From positions 1 to 12,485 of the forward strand of contig CAJGDT010000029.1 of the NCBI GenBank assembly GCA_904502265.1: 12,485 nucleotides of DNA, written 5' to 3'. Within the stretch, counting starts at the first letter, position 1; every line of letters begins with the position of its first letter. Source of the DNA: an uncultured Barnesiella sp. (GTDB lineage: Bacteria > Bacteroidota > Bacteroidia > Bacteroidales > Barnesiellaceae_A). The translations under genes were made by a program, and so were the position numbers. The notes beneath the pieces are model-generated. The model made no database searches. It was not told the origin of the DNA and saw only the letters and a program-made list of their open reading frames with translations. This document shows positions 5,607 through 12,485 of this stretch, one piece after another.

Positions 5607-7073
5607 TTATTCAGACAAATCTACGGCATAATACATTAGTTTTCCATTAGGATATATTCCTGTTATAAACATCACTTTACGGTCGCTACTTGAACGAGTA
5701 ATACTATCAAAGATTTTCTCGATATCGCTTACAGATGAGATTGTTTTATTGTTAATATCAAGTATTACAAATCCTTCTCGAATACCGGCATCTTTGAATT
5801 TTCCGGTTTTCAGGCCTACTACCTCAACACCACTACGTATATTAAGTTCACGTTTTTGCGCATCGGTAAGATCCTTAAAAGCTGCTCCCATTGATGTAAA
5901 ATTCGACACTGAAGTCATCTCTGTTCCGCCTTGGCTGTTTTTGAGTGTGATTTCAACATTAATGTCTTTTGCACCTCGTCTTATCGTCACATTTATTTTG
6001 TCGCCAGGATTGTAACGACCTATCTGTTCTTGCAAAGATGCTCCGTTCGTAATTTTCTTGCCATTTATAGCAGTGATTACATCACCAACTTCTACACCAG
6101 CCTCCAGGGCTGCACTGCGATCGCGTACCTCGGCCACATACACACCTTCATGCACATCAAGTTTTTTCTCTTTAGCAAGTTCCGAAGTAATCTCTTGGAA
6201 CGAAATACCCATTACAGCACGTTGTACTGTACCATATTGACGCAAGTCGGTAATTACCTTACTTACAATACTTACCGGTATTGCAAACGAATAGCCGGCA
6301 TAATTGCCTGTTTGTGAAAAGATAGCTGTATTGATACCCACCAATTCTCCGGCAGTATTTACAAGAGCACCACCACTATTACCAGGATTAACCGCAGCAT
6401 CAGTCTGTATAAATGACTCTATATCGAGTTGACTTCTGTTCATATTTCCACTTATTCGTCGTGCCTTTGCACTCACAATACCGGCGGTAACTGTAGATGT
6501 CAAGCCAAATGGATTACCTACAGCGAGCACCCATTCACCTATGCGGAGGTCGTCCGAATTGCCAAACTTTACCGTTGGCAGATCTGTAGCCTCTATCTTT
6601 ATCAATGCAAGGTCGGTGGTAGGGTCAGTACCGACGATAGTGCCATTAAACGAGCGATTATCGTTAAGTGTAACCTCTAACTTATCAGCTCCTTTTATTA
6701 CGTGGTTATTAGTAACAATATATCCATCCTTCGAAATAATTACGCCCGATCCTAAACCACTTTGCGGTCGTTGCTCACGCTGTCCTTGACCAGGCCCAAA
6801 GAAAAATTCAAATATAGGATCTTGGTATCCGTTACTCCTGGCTACAGTTGTTGTTCGTATACTAACGACAGCATTTACCGTACTTTCTGCAGCATTTGTA
6901 AAATCTAAGCCTGTCGAACGATACGAAGTAGGAGTATATGATGCCTCTTGCGACACCTCATGTTTCGCATCAACAGCATAGGCATCATTACTATTGCAAA
7001 TAGAACCACAAGCTATAATACTTGTACACATTAATAAAATGGACATTGCCATACTTGCTTTTTTTACTATCAT
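5607..7073 (-). CDS. degQ: HtrA/DegQ-type periplasmic serine protease with two PDZ domains
   Basis: A 488-residue envelope quality-control protease and chaperone. The trypsin-like domain carries the triad His124 (TNNHVIKGA), Asp154 (TDLALIKI) and Ser233 (NPGNSGGAL). The LA-loop region around 85-106 is rich in Phe, Gln and Gly. PDZ1 covers about 287-378 and PDZ2 about 398-486, so this is the DegP/DegQ layout rather than the one-PDZ DegS type. The N terminus is a signal sequence, but its kind is unclear: IIAC at 19-22 fits a lipobox with Cys22, while AYA-V at 31-34 would suit signal peptidase I. The gene is monocistronic, with a 314-nt spacer upstream and a hairpin after it. No TAnnTTTG box is present upstream, so an envelope-stress (ECF-type) sigma factor may drive it. 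Confidence 0.93.
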   Translation of the reverse strand: MIVKKASMAMSILLMCTSIIACGSICNSNDAYAVDAKHEVSQEASYTPTSYRSTGLDFTNAAESTVNAVVSIRTTTVARSNGYQDPIFEFFFGPGQGQREQRPQSGLGSGVIISKDGYIVTNNHVIKGADKLEVTLNDNRSFNGTIVGTDPTTDLALIKIEATDLPTVKFGNSDDLRIGEWVLAVGNPFGLTSTVTAGIVSAKARRISGNMNRSQLDIESFIQTDAAVNPGNSGGALVNTAGELVGINTAIFSQTGNYAGYSFAIPVSIVSKVITDLRQYGTVQRAVMGISFQEITSELAKEKKLDVHEGVYVAEVRDRSAALEAGVEVGDVITAINGKKITNGASLQEQIGRYNPGDKINVTIRRGAKDINVEITLKNSQGGTEMTSVSNFTSMGAAFKDLTDAQKRELNIRSGVEVVGLKTGKFKDAGIREGFVILDINNKTISSVSDIEKIFDSITRSSSDRKVMFITGIYPNGKLMYYAVDLSE

Positions 7074-7139
7074 ATCTTTAATGTTTAAATGTTAAATTCT
7101 TGCGTTTTTAATATTTTCACGTGTTAAAATTAATACTTT

Positions 7140-7219
7140 ACTTGACACATTACACCTTTTATGGCTATTATTTAAGCACTTTTAATACAGCCGTCAAGTG
7201 ATTAACTGTGATTAACTGT
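7140..7219. repeat. Cluster of short inverted and tandem repeats upstream of the protease gene
   Basis: GTGATTAACT occurs twice in perfect tandem (7198-7207 and 7208-7217). ACTTGAC at 7140-7146 is the exact reverse complement of GTCAAGT at 7193-7199, and CACTT at 7177-7181 that of AAGTG at 7196-7200. The cluster lies 67-146 nt before the protease start codon, a distance that suits regulator binding. The repeats are short, and in AT-rich DNA some will arise by chance. Confidence 0.35.
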
Positions 7220-7374
7220 AAAGAGGGGTTTATTAAACAATTTACATAATTATCATTGTATTGTGTCATCTCATATTAATTAAGTAACGAGCGTTGAAAT
7301 TTGTTCCTTGAATGCTACAAAAAAAACATTACAACTAATTTGAGATAATTATACCACAAAACGGCAAAAATTAT

Positions 7375-7382
7375 TATCTTTG
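7375..7382 (+). promoter_or_regulatory. Putative -7 box (TATCTTTG) for RNase P RNA
   Basis: TATCTTTG ends 5 nt before the first base of the P1 helix at 7388. The RNA's 5' end is fixed by structure, so this spacing gives good internal support that the box is a real -7 element. A TTTG at 7339-7342 is too far away to serve as the -33 element. Confidence 0.7.
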
Positions 7383-7387
7383 CACGT

Positions 7388-7740
7388 TACAGTAAGTCGG
7401 TCTGTCGCGCAAACACATGTTTGTGAGGAAAGTCCGGGCAACACAGAGCACCATACTTCTTAACGAGAAGCCGTTCGTGAGGGTGGAGTAGCGTAACAGA
7501 GAATAACCGCCACCGCAAGGTGGTAAGGGTGAAAAGGTGGGGTAAGAGCCCACCGGGCGGTGTGGCAACACATCGTGCCGTACGTCTTATGGGTTGTAAG
7601 GTTATGTATACCGGCGCAGTAGGGCTGCTCGTCCGATGCCGGGGGGTAAACCGCGAAGAGCTTTATGGTGACATAAAGCCAAGATAAATGACAGACGCCT
7701 CTCTCGAGAGGTACATAACCCGGCTTATAGACTTACTGTA
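7388..7740 (+). ncRNA. rnpB: RNase P RNA (bacterial class A)
   Basis: The catalytic RNA that trims the 5' leaders of tRNA precursors with the RnpA protein. The ends are set by an 11-bp P1 helix: 7388-7398 pairs exactly with 7730-7740. The universal core is visible: GAGGAAAGTCCGGGC at 7425-7439, then ACAGAGCACC, later GGTAAGAGCCCACCG near 7541-7555, GTAAACCGCGAAGAG near 7646-7660, and AGATAAATGACAGACGCC in the 3' conserved region. The length of 353 nt is normal for the class. Open frames predicted across it are not genes. Eight T residues follow P1 directly (7741-7748). The next gene starts 27 nt after the RNA. Confidence 0.97.
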
Positions 7741-7767
7741 TTTTTTTTCTGCATATTTAAAAGGACT

Positions 7768-9114
7768 ATGAGCACACCGAATAAAAACAATATCTGGAGC
7801 AAAATGATTCTTGCTATACGCAAGGGTTGGTGTTTTGTTCGTGAGGATGTGTGGAAGTGTCATAGCAATAACTTCTTTATTCATCTCATTAAGACGGTAA
7901 ACCTTTCGGTACGTTGTTTTCTTAATGAAATGCTTCAACAACGTGCTTCGGCACTCACATTCCGTACACTTTTAGCCATAGTACCGGCATTGGTTGTACT
8001 CTTTGCCATCGGCAAAGGTTTTGGATTTAACTCCATCATTGAGGAGCAGCTTTACATCGCATTTCCAGCCCACCACGGAGCACTTGAGTATGCCTTTACA
8101 TTTGTAAGTGGATATATTGACCAGATGCACTCGGGCATCTTTGTCGGAATAGGTATCGTATTGCTATTATGGACATTGATCAATCTAATGAGCGATATTG
8201 AAAATACCTTTAACGACCTCTGGAATGTACCCAATCGCAAGCTGACACGTCGAATCACCGATTACTTGGCCATGTTTATTCTCATGCCCATACTGTTACT
8301 ACTTAGTAATGGTATGTCTATCTTCGCGACTACACTACTCGACAAAATACCTTACATTTCGTCACTTGCGCAACACATCATGCAAGTGTCGTCATATGTA
8401 CTATCATGGGGATTCTTTGCGCTTGCCTATAAACTCCTTCCCAATGCTAAGGTTAAGTACAAACACGCCATCATTTCAGGTATTATATGCGGTACAGCGT
8501 TCAACATCTTCCAGTGGATATACCTCTCAGGACAGATATGGGTATCGAAGTACAACGCCATATATGGTAGCTTTGCATTTCTACCCCTATTATTGTTGTG
8601 GTTGCAATTCTCATGGCTTATATGCCTCATAGGCGTAGTGCTGTCATACTCATCACAAAATGTGTTCAATTTTGATTACGAGAAAGATATCAAGAACATA
8701 TCGCGCAACTACTACGAGCGTGTACTCATTACCATCATGGCCATTATTATCACTCGCCGTCACAATGGTAAAGAGGCCCTTACATGCTCCGAGTTGGCGC
8801 ACACCTACACAATACCCATACAGCTTGTGTCGCGTGCCATTAACGACTTGTTGCATGTAGAGTTAATAGCTCCCACGCCTGTCGAGAACGACTTTGCCTA
8901 CATAGCTACTGTAGATAGTAACGATCTCACTATAGGAAAACTATTGCGTCTTATAGACGATCATGGGTCAAAAGACTTTGTTGACTCTATAAATAATAAA
9001 GCAACACAAAATGATGTATTAGGCAACATTAATAAAATATGCTATGACAATGCCTCACAAGCATTGGTGGCCGATATACCCATACCTCAAGAATCAGATC
9101 AAACTTCATACTAA
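7768..9114 (+). CDS. YihY/BrkB (UPF0761) family inner-membrane protein with C-terminal winged-helix-like domain
   Basis: A 448-residue integral membrane protein. Six hydrophobic segments are predicted at about 62-82, 122-142, 165-187, 205-223, 233-255 and 272-292. The family signature near the first (RASALTFRTLLAIVPALVVLFA) and YGSFAFLPLLLLWLQFSW at the end of the core are clear. About 150 cytoplasmic residues follow; 335-375 (EALTCSELAHTYTIPIQLVSRAINDLLHVELI) look like a winged helix, as in many Bacteroidota members. The family was once called RNase BN by mistake; its real function is unknown, with transport of some kind suspected. AAAAGGA precedes the ATG. No promoter box lies in the 27-nt gap after rnpB, so readthrough from rnpB is likely. 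RidA follows 20 nt downstream. Confidence 0.9.
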   Translation: MSTPNKNNIWSKMILAIRKGWCFVREDVWKCHSNNFFIHLIKTVNLSVRCFLNEMLQQRASALTFRTLLAIVPALVVLFAIGKGFGFNSIIEEQLYIAFPAHHGALEYAFTFVSGYIDQMHSGIFVGIGIVLLLWTLINLMSDIENTFNDLWNVPNRKLTRRITDYLAMFILMPILLLLSNGMSIFATTLLDKIPYISSLAQHIMQVSSYVLSWGFFALAYKLLPNAKVKYKHAIISGIICGTAFNIFQWIYLSGQIWVSKYNAIYGSFAFLPLLLLWLQFSWLICLIGVVLSYSSQNVFNFDYEKDIKNISRNYYERVLITIMAIIITRRHNGKEALTCSELAHTYTIPIQLVSRAINDLLHVELIAPTPVENDFAYIATVDSNDLTIGKLLRLIDDHGSKDFVDSINNKATQNDVLGNINKICYDNASQALVADIPIPQESDQTSY

Positions 9115-9134
9115 CACTTTAATATTTAGAAATT

Positions 9135-9515
9135 ATGAAAAAAGTAATCGCAACAACAAACGCTCCCGCAGCGATTGGTCCCTACAGCCAAGCTATCCAA
9201 ACTGGCAACATGCTCTTTATCTCTGGTCAAATTCCCGTGAACCCCGCTACAGGCGAAGTTCCCGAAGGTATCGTAGCTCAAACTACTCAAGTATTTGCCA
9301 ACATCAAGGCTATCCTCACTGAGGCTGGTTACACAATGGAGAATGTTGTTAAAACAACTGTATTGCTCTCTGACATTGCCAACTTCGTGCCCATGAACGA
9401 GGTATATGCTCAAGCATTCGAAGGCTGCGAGGCTTATCCCGCACGTGCCGCTTTCGCCGTTCGCGACCTCCCCAAAGGCGTAATGGTTGAAATCGAAGTT
9501 ATCGCTGCGAAATAA
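9135..9515 (+). CDS. ridA: RidA family enamine/imine deaminase
   Basis: A 126-residue cytoplasmic protein of the RidA (YjgF/YER057c/UK114) family, which hydrolyses reactive enamine and imine intermediates such as 2-aminoacrylate released by PLP enzymes. The family landmarks are all present: NAPAAIGPYSQAI at 10-22 with Tyr17, LFISGQIPVNPATGE at 27-41, and YPARAAFAVRDLPKG with the key Arg at 104. Glu119 or Glu121 follows in VEIEVIAA. Length and motifs fit the active RidA subgroup that forms trimers with the active site between subunits. It is 20 nt after the YihY-like gene and probably on the same transcript. Codons lean more to C at the third position than in the neighbours, which suggests high expression. 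Confidence 0.96.
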   Translation: MKKVIATTNAPAAIGPYSQAIQTGNMLFISGQIPVNPATGEVPEGIVAQTTQVFANIKAILTEAGYTMENVVKTTVLLSDIANFVPMNEVYAQAFEGCEAYPARAAFAVRDLPKGVMVEIEVIAAK

Positions 9516-9542
9516 TCAACGCAACAGTTCAACAAAGTAAAG

Positions 9543-9574
9543 CGTAGGCTGTGTCAGATGTGGCACAGCCTACG
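9543..9574 (+). terminator. Perfect 11-bp hairpin after ridA
   Basis: Arms 9543-9553 and 9564-9574 are exact reverse complements with a 10-nt loop, 27 nt after the ridA stop codon. No U-tract follows (TTGCGTATAGG), so it may be a 3'-stabilising structure or a factor-dependent end rather than a classic intrinsic terminator. Confidence 0.5.
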
Positions 9575-9714
9575 TTGCGTATAGGAGGGTAGGTAGTAGG
9601 GGCGCCCCCTCGGAAATATTACTAGAGGGCAATTTTCATATCTTACCTCTGCTGACGCAAAGCAGTACCCTCATATTGCCTTAGAAGGTTCTCGACCGTG
9701 GTGTCACAAAATAA

Positions 9715-9755
9715 ATTCTCCTCCGCATCTTCACATCGAAAATACAGAGGAGAAT
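9715..9755 (-). terminator. Probable terminator of the Rel-lipoprotein operon
   Basis: On the minus strand, a 9-bp perfect stem (arms 9747-9755 and 9715-9723, long 23-nt loop) is followed by TTATTTTG. It lies 30 nt after the lipoprotein stop codon. The long loop lowers confidence. A second small inverted repeat (9769-9775 with 9783-9789) overlaps that stop codon. Confidence 0.5.
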
Positions 9756-9785
9756 ATTATCTAATTCCGTAAGATTGGAAGTATC

Positions 9786-10637
9786 TTACTTGGCGTTTTC
9801 GGCGGCTTTGTCTTGGAGCTTCATGAGCTGGCGGTCGGCGAGTTCAAGTTGTATGATGCCATACTCGCGGCGCGACTGCAACGAATCGGTAATAACGAAG
9901 AGTTGTGCCATACGGTAGCTATTGGCAATGGCTTTACGAGTGAGTTTATCGATGTTGAGGTCTTGCGACTTGCCTCCTGTATACTTCACACGACATTTGG
10001 CTTGCGGATTTTCAGCTATCAAGTCCAATACTCCTTTACACTGTGTAATGTTGTATGTTACCATTTCTACCACATCGTCACCACTCTTATAGCGATAGTT
10101 CTTGCCACCGTCGTAGGCTATAGCAGCAGTTTGTGCAAATGTGCCATCGGCCAATTGAGCAGATATACCTGTATGATTGAGCTTCGACTTGCCACAATAT
10201 ACACTTGTAAGTTGCAAATCGCCCTTTTCGGTAACTTGCACTCGCAATTCACTACGTTTCACTTCGCCTTTAGGGCGTGTTCCTTTATAAATATAATTGG
10301 CAAGTGTTTGCTCTTTACCCTCGCGCACCAATTCAAATCGACCCTTGAGTGATGCCAATTCGGCTGTGGCTGCATTATAGAGACTATCGACCTCAATCAA
10401 TTCGCGTTCGTAACGTTTCTGATTAACGTGGCATTGCAACAACATACCTTGCCGTATCACATCAACCTCTTGCGGATAGGTAGCACTAATGCTATCAATC
10501 CATTGTGTAGCGGCTATGTAGTCGCCTTGATTATAGAGGAGTTCGGCTTGGTTGTACATCTCCTGTGCCTGTTTTTCGTTATTTCCACACGCTACCACAA
10601 GCAGGAGTAGGGGAAGTAGGAAGAGTCTGTTTCTCAT
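9786..10637 (-). CDS. Bacteroidales lipoprotein of unknown function, TPR-like N-terminal part
   Basis: A 283-residue protein with a clear lipoprotein signal: MRNRLFLLPLLLLVVACG, lipobox VVAC and lipidated Cys17. It should be anchored in the inner or outer membrane, facing the periplasm. Residues 22-75 (QAQEMYNQAELLYNQGDYIAATQWIDSISATYP) read as a tetratricopeptide-like helix pair. A central region of about 105-225 looks rich in strands, and 250-283 is helical and charged. I recognise no catalytic motif and assign no function. It starts 32 nt after the stop of the Rel gene with no promoter box or terminator between, so the two probably share a transcript. Whether this reflects a link to the stringent response or only shared expression cannot be told here. 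Confidence 0.85.
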   Translation of the reverse strand: MRNRLFLLPLLLLVVACGNNEKQAQEMYNQAELLYNQGDYIAATQWIDSISATYPQEVDVIRQGMLLQCHVNQKRYERELIEVDSLYNAATAELASLKGRFELVREGKEQTLANYIYKGTRPKGEVKRSELRVQVTEKGDLQLTSVYCGKSKLNHTGISAQLADGTFAQTAAIAYDGGKNYRYKSGDDVVEMVTYNITQCKGVLDLIAENPQAKCRVKYTGGKSQDLNIDKLTRKAIANSYRMAQLFVITDSLQSRREYGIIQLELADRQLMKLQDKAAENAK

Positions 10638-10669
10638 AATCTTATCTTTTTATCAGTTTATTTATTCTA

Positions 10670-12484
10670 TCACATAGCTCCACGTTGCACATCTTTTACA
10701 CCCTTTACTGTACGCAGTTTCTTGATAAGCGTGTTGAGTGCCGAAATATCGTCGATAGCTACCGATAAGTGACCTTGAAAGATGCCATCATCGGAGTCAA
10801 TCGATATGCTACGCAGAAATACATTCTTCTCTTTATTAATAATCGACGATATATTGGTTACAATGCCTATATCGTCATGGCCAACGACACGTAACGTAAC
10901 GACATACTTAGTGCCCATCTTGCCTGCCCAGCGAGCATTGATGATGCGGTAGGGGTAGCGCTCTTGCATGTTGACGGCATTGGGACAATCGTTACGGTGT
11001 ATCTTGATAGTGCCCTCGGACGATACAAAGCCGAATATCTTGTCGCCGAAGATAGGATTGCAACAACGTGCCAAGCGGTAGTCAACACCTTTTATATCAC
11101 CACCTATCACCAGTTCATCTACTTTATCGTCATCGATAGGTTTTGTGTCGAGGGTATACTCTCCGGCCGAGCGTTGTTCATCCTCTTGATGGTCTTTCTC
11201 GATAATGGCAAGATATTGTTCAATGACCTCGTTGACCTCAACCTTCTCATTGCCCAAGTCGAGGAAGAATGTTGTCACAGTCTTGTAACCCATTTTCTTG
11301 ACCAAACGCATCAATACCGACTCATCAAACTCAATCTTGCGATTTTTCATCCGTCGCGACAAGAGTTCTCGACCCAACTCAGCACTCTTATTCTCAATCT
11401 CATTGAGGGCTTGCTTAATCTTTACACGTGCACGTGCCGATTGGGCTATATTGAGCCACTCTTTCTTGGGATGTTGTGTCGACGAGGTGAGTATCTCTAC
11501 AGTATCGCCACTCTTCAGTTCATACTTAATTGTCTGATTCTTTCCATTCACACGTGCACCGGTACAGGCACAACCCAACTTGGTGTGGATATGGAAGGCA
11601 AAATCGAGCACAGTAGAGCCATCGGGAAACTTATATAGGTCGCCCTTGGGCGAAAAGACAAAGACCTCTTTGTCATATATATCAATATTGAAATCCTTGA
11701 TTTTTTCCAACGGGTCATCGTTGTCCGACTCTAATATATCACGCACGCTATTCATTAAGGTATCGAGGTTTCCCTCACTTTTTATACCTTTATATCGCCA
11801 GTGAGCAGCGAGGCCTCGCTCGGCTATTTCGTCCATGCGACGAGTGCGTATCTGCACCTCCACCCATTTATTCTCTGGGCCTATTACTGTGGCATGAAGC
11901 GACTCATAGCCATTGCTCTTGGGATTGGATAGCCAGTCGCGCATGCGGCGAGGATTGTGTGTATACATATTGGTGATGATGGAGAACGCCTTCCAGCAAT
12001 CGGACTTCTCTTCAGCACCCTCCGTTTCGAGAATGACACGCACAGCAAACAGGTCATATATACCACCTACGCCTATCTGTTGCTTTTTCATCTTGTTCCA
12101 GATGGAGTATATCGACTTGGTACGACCCTTGATTTCAAATTTCAGATTAGCCTTTTCAAGTTCGGCCTTTACAGGACCGATGAATGAGGTAATATAATCT
12201 TCGCGATATTTCTTTGTGGCATTAAGCTCTTGAGCTATAAGGTTGTATGTTTCGCGATCGGAGTATTTGAGAGCCAAATCCTCCAACTCAGATTTAATCT
12301 TATACAGACCAAGTTTGTGTGCTAATGGAGCATAGAGATTTGATGCTTCAGCAGTAATGTGTTTGCGATAATTATCGTCGGGGTGATTGTTAATCATGCG
12401 CATGAGGCACAAGCAATCGACAATGATAATAAATATTACTCGTATATCATCGGCAAAGACAAGGAGTAGATTCTTGAAGTATTC
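10670..12484 (-). CDS. rel: RelA/SpoT-family (p)ppGpp synthetase, N terminus outside window
   Basis: The C-terminal 604 residues of a long cytoplasmic Rel protein are visible; the true start lies beyond the right edge (an apparent internal TTG/ATG near 12412 is not a start). Fragment residues 1-60 are the end of the HD hydrolase domain. The synthetase domain covers about 115-235, with GRTKSIYSIWNKMK, IYDLFAVRVI (Asp144), RMRD at 180-183, NPKSNGYESLHA and VEVQIRT (Glu209). RMRD is the positively charged version of the RXKD motif usual in bifunctional Rel, unlike the EXDD of E. coli RelA. The TGS domain (about 271-334), a zinc-finger/CC region with ARCCNP and HRNDCPNA, and an ACT domain (529-604) follow. 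The HD remnant reads VDCLCLMRM where ADRLHNMRT is usual. Confidence 0.95.
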   Translation of the reverse strand, partial: EYFKNLLLVFADDIRVIFIIIVDCLCLMRMINNHPDDNYRKHITAEASNLYAPLAHKLGLYKIKSELEDLALKYSDRETYNLIAQELNATKKYREDYITSFIGPVKAELEKANLKFEIKGRTKSIYSIWNKMKKQQIGVGGIYDLFAVRVILETEGAEEKSDCWKAFSIITNMYTHNPRRMRDWLSNPKSNGYESLHATVIGPENKWVEVQIRTRRMDEIAERGLAAHWRYKGIKSEGNLDTLMNSVRDILESDNDDPLEKIKDFNIDIYDKEVFVFSPKGDLYKFPDGSTVLDFAFHIHTKLGCACTGARVNGKNQTIKYELKSGDTVEILTSSTQHPKKEWLNIAQSARARVKIKQALNEIENKSAELGRELLSRRMKNRKIEFDESVLMRLVKKMGYKTVTTFFLDLGNEKVEVNEVIEQYLAIIEKDHQEDEQRSAGEYTLDTKPIDDDKVDELVIGGDIKGVDYRLARCCNPIFGDKIFGFVSSEGTIKIHRNDCPNAVNMQERYPYRIINARWAGKMGTKYVVTLRVVGHDDIGIVTNISSIINKEKNVFLRSISIDSDDGIFQGHLSVAIDDISALNTLIKKLRTVKGVKDVQRGAM

Positions 12485-12485
12485 G

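Larger units (their letters stand above)
7074..7387. other. Gene-free AT-rich spacer between the protease and RNase P RNA genes
   Basis: No coding frame is supported here. The spacer should hold the promoter of the protease gene (minus) and does hold the putative box of the RNase P RNA (plus). No CAAAnnTA, the minus-strand form of the standard box, occurs in it. The notable structures are short direct and inverted repeats at 7140-7219, listed separately. Confidence 0.6.

Noticed and set aside
7374..7571. Minus-strand open frame of 65 codons with a Pro/Gly-rich stretch
   Set aside because: It lies across RNase P RNA, whose conserved core and P1 helix explain the sequence fully.
9543..9574. 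CRISPR repeat or transposon end
   Set aside because: The inverted repeat occurs once, with no spacer-repeat periodicity, no transposase gene and no visible target duplication.
10964..11638. Plus-strand open frame of 224 codons opposite the Rel gene
   Set aside because: It is the antisense of well-recognised synthetase, TGS and zinc-finger regions and resembles no known protein.
12410..12412. TTG start for the Rel protein
   Set aside because: The frame stays open to the window edge and the upstream residues (EYFKNLLLVFADDIRVI) match the HD domain of Rel proteins, so the start lies beyond 12485.

Overview
This looks like an ordinary stretch of chromosome from a member of the Bacteroidales (Bacteroidota). 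Three things point there. A short primary sigma factor begins MRQLKITKSITNRESASLDKY, the form typical of this phylum. The Bacteroidetes '-7' promoter box TAnnTTTG sits 7-28 nt upstream of six genes. The neighbours are also typical: a Bacteroidetes-type Rel protein followed by a lipoprotein, and a class A RNase P RNA. Base composition is moderate, with AT-rich spacers. I cannot name the genus or species. I see no mobile element, CRISPR array, tRNA or rRNA.

Layout, left to right. (1) Positions 1-1210, minus strand: a probable three-gene unit of a GNAT acetyltransferase, a Gdx/SugE-like small multidrug resistance pump and a chloramphenicol-acetyltransferase-like protein cut by the left edge. A compact GC-rich palindromic element lies between the first two genes. 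(2) 1246-2284, minus: a short-chain dehydrogenase, then a 59-residue winged-helix protein, closed by a strong terminator. (3) 2425-4351: uracil permease (minus) and uracil phosphoribosyltransferase (plus), transcribed divergently from a 112-nt spacer. This is a uracil salvage pair. (4) 4409-5343: a two-way terminator, then the primary sigma factor (minus). (5) 5564-7073, minus: an HtrA/DegQ-type serine protease with two PDZ domains. (6) 7074-9574: a 314-nt spacer with short repeats, RNase P RNA (plus), a YihY/BrkB-type membrane protein starting only 27 nt after the RNA, and RidA. (7) 9715 to the right edge, minus: a Rel (p)ppGpp synthetase missing its N terminus, then a small lipoprotein gene, probably one operon.

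Most of this is housekeeping: transcription, tRNA processing, the stringent response, envelope quality control, nucleobase salvage and enamine detoxification. The part most like accessory DNA is the left end. I found no convincing new multi-gene system. The better leads are the palindromic element at 619-661, the altered hydrolase-side motif of the Rel protein, the missing standard promoter before the HtrA gene, and the probable dependence of the YihY-like gene on RNase P RNA transcription.
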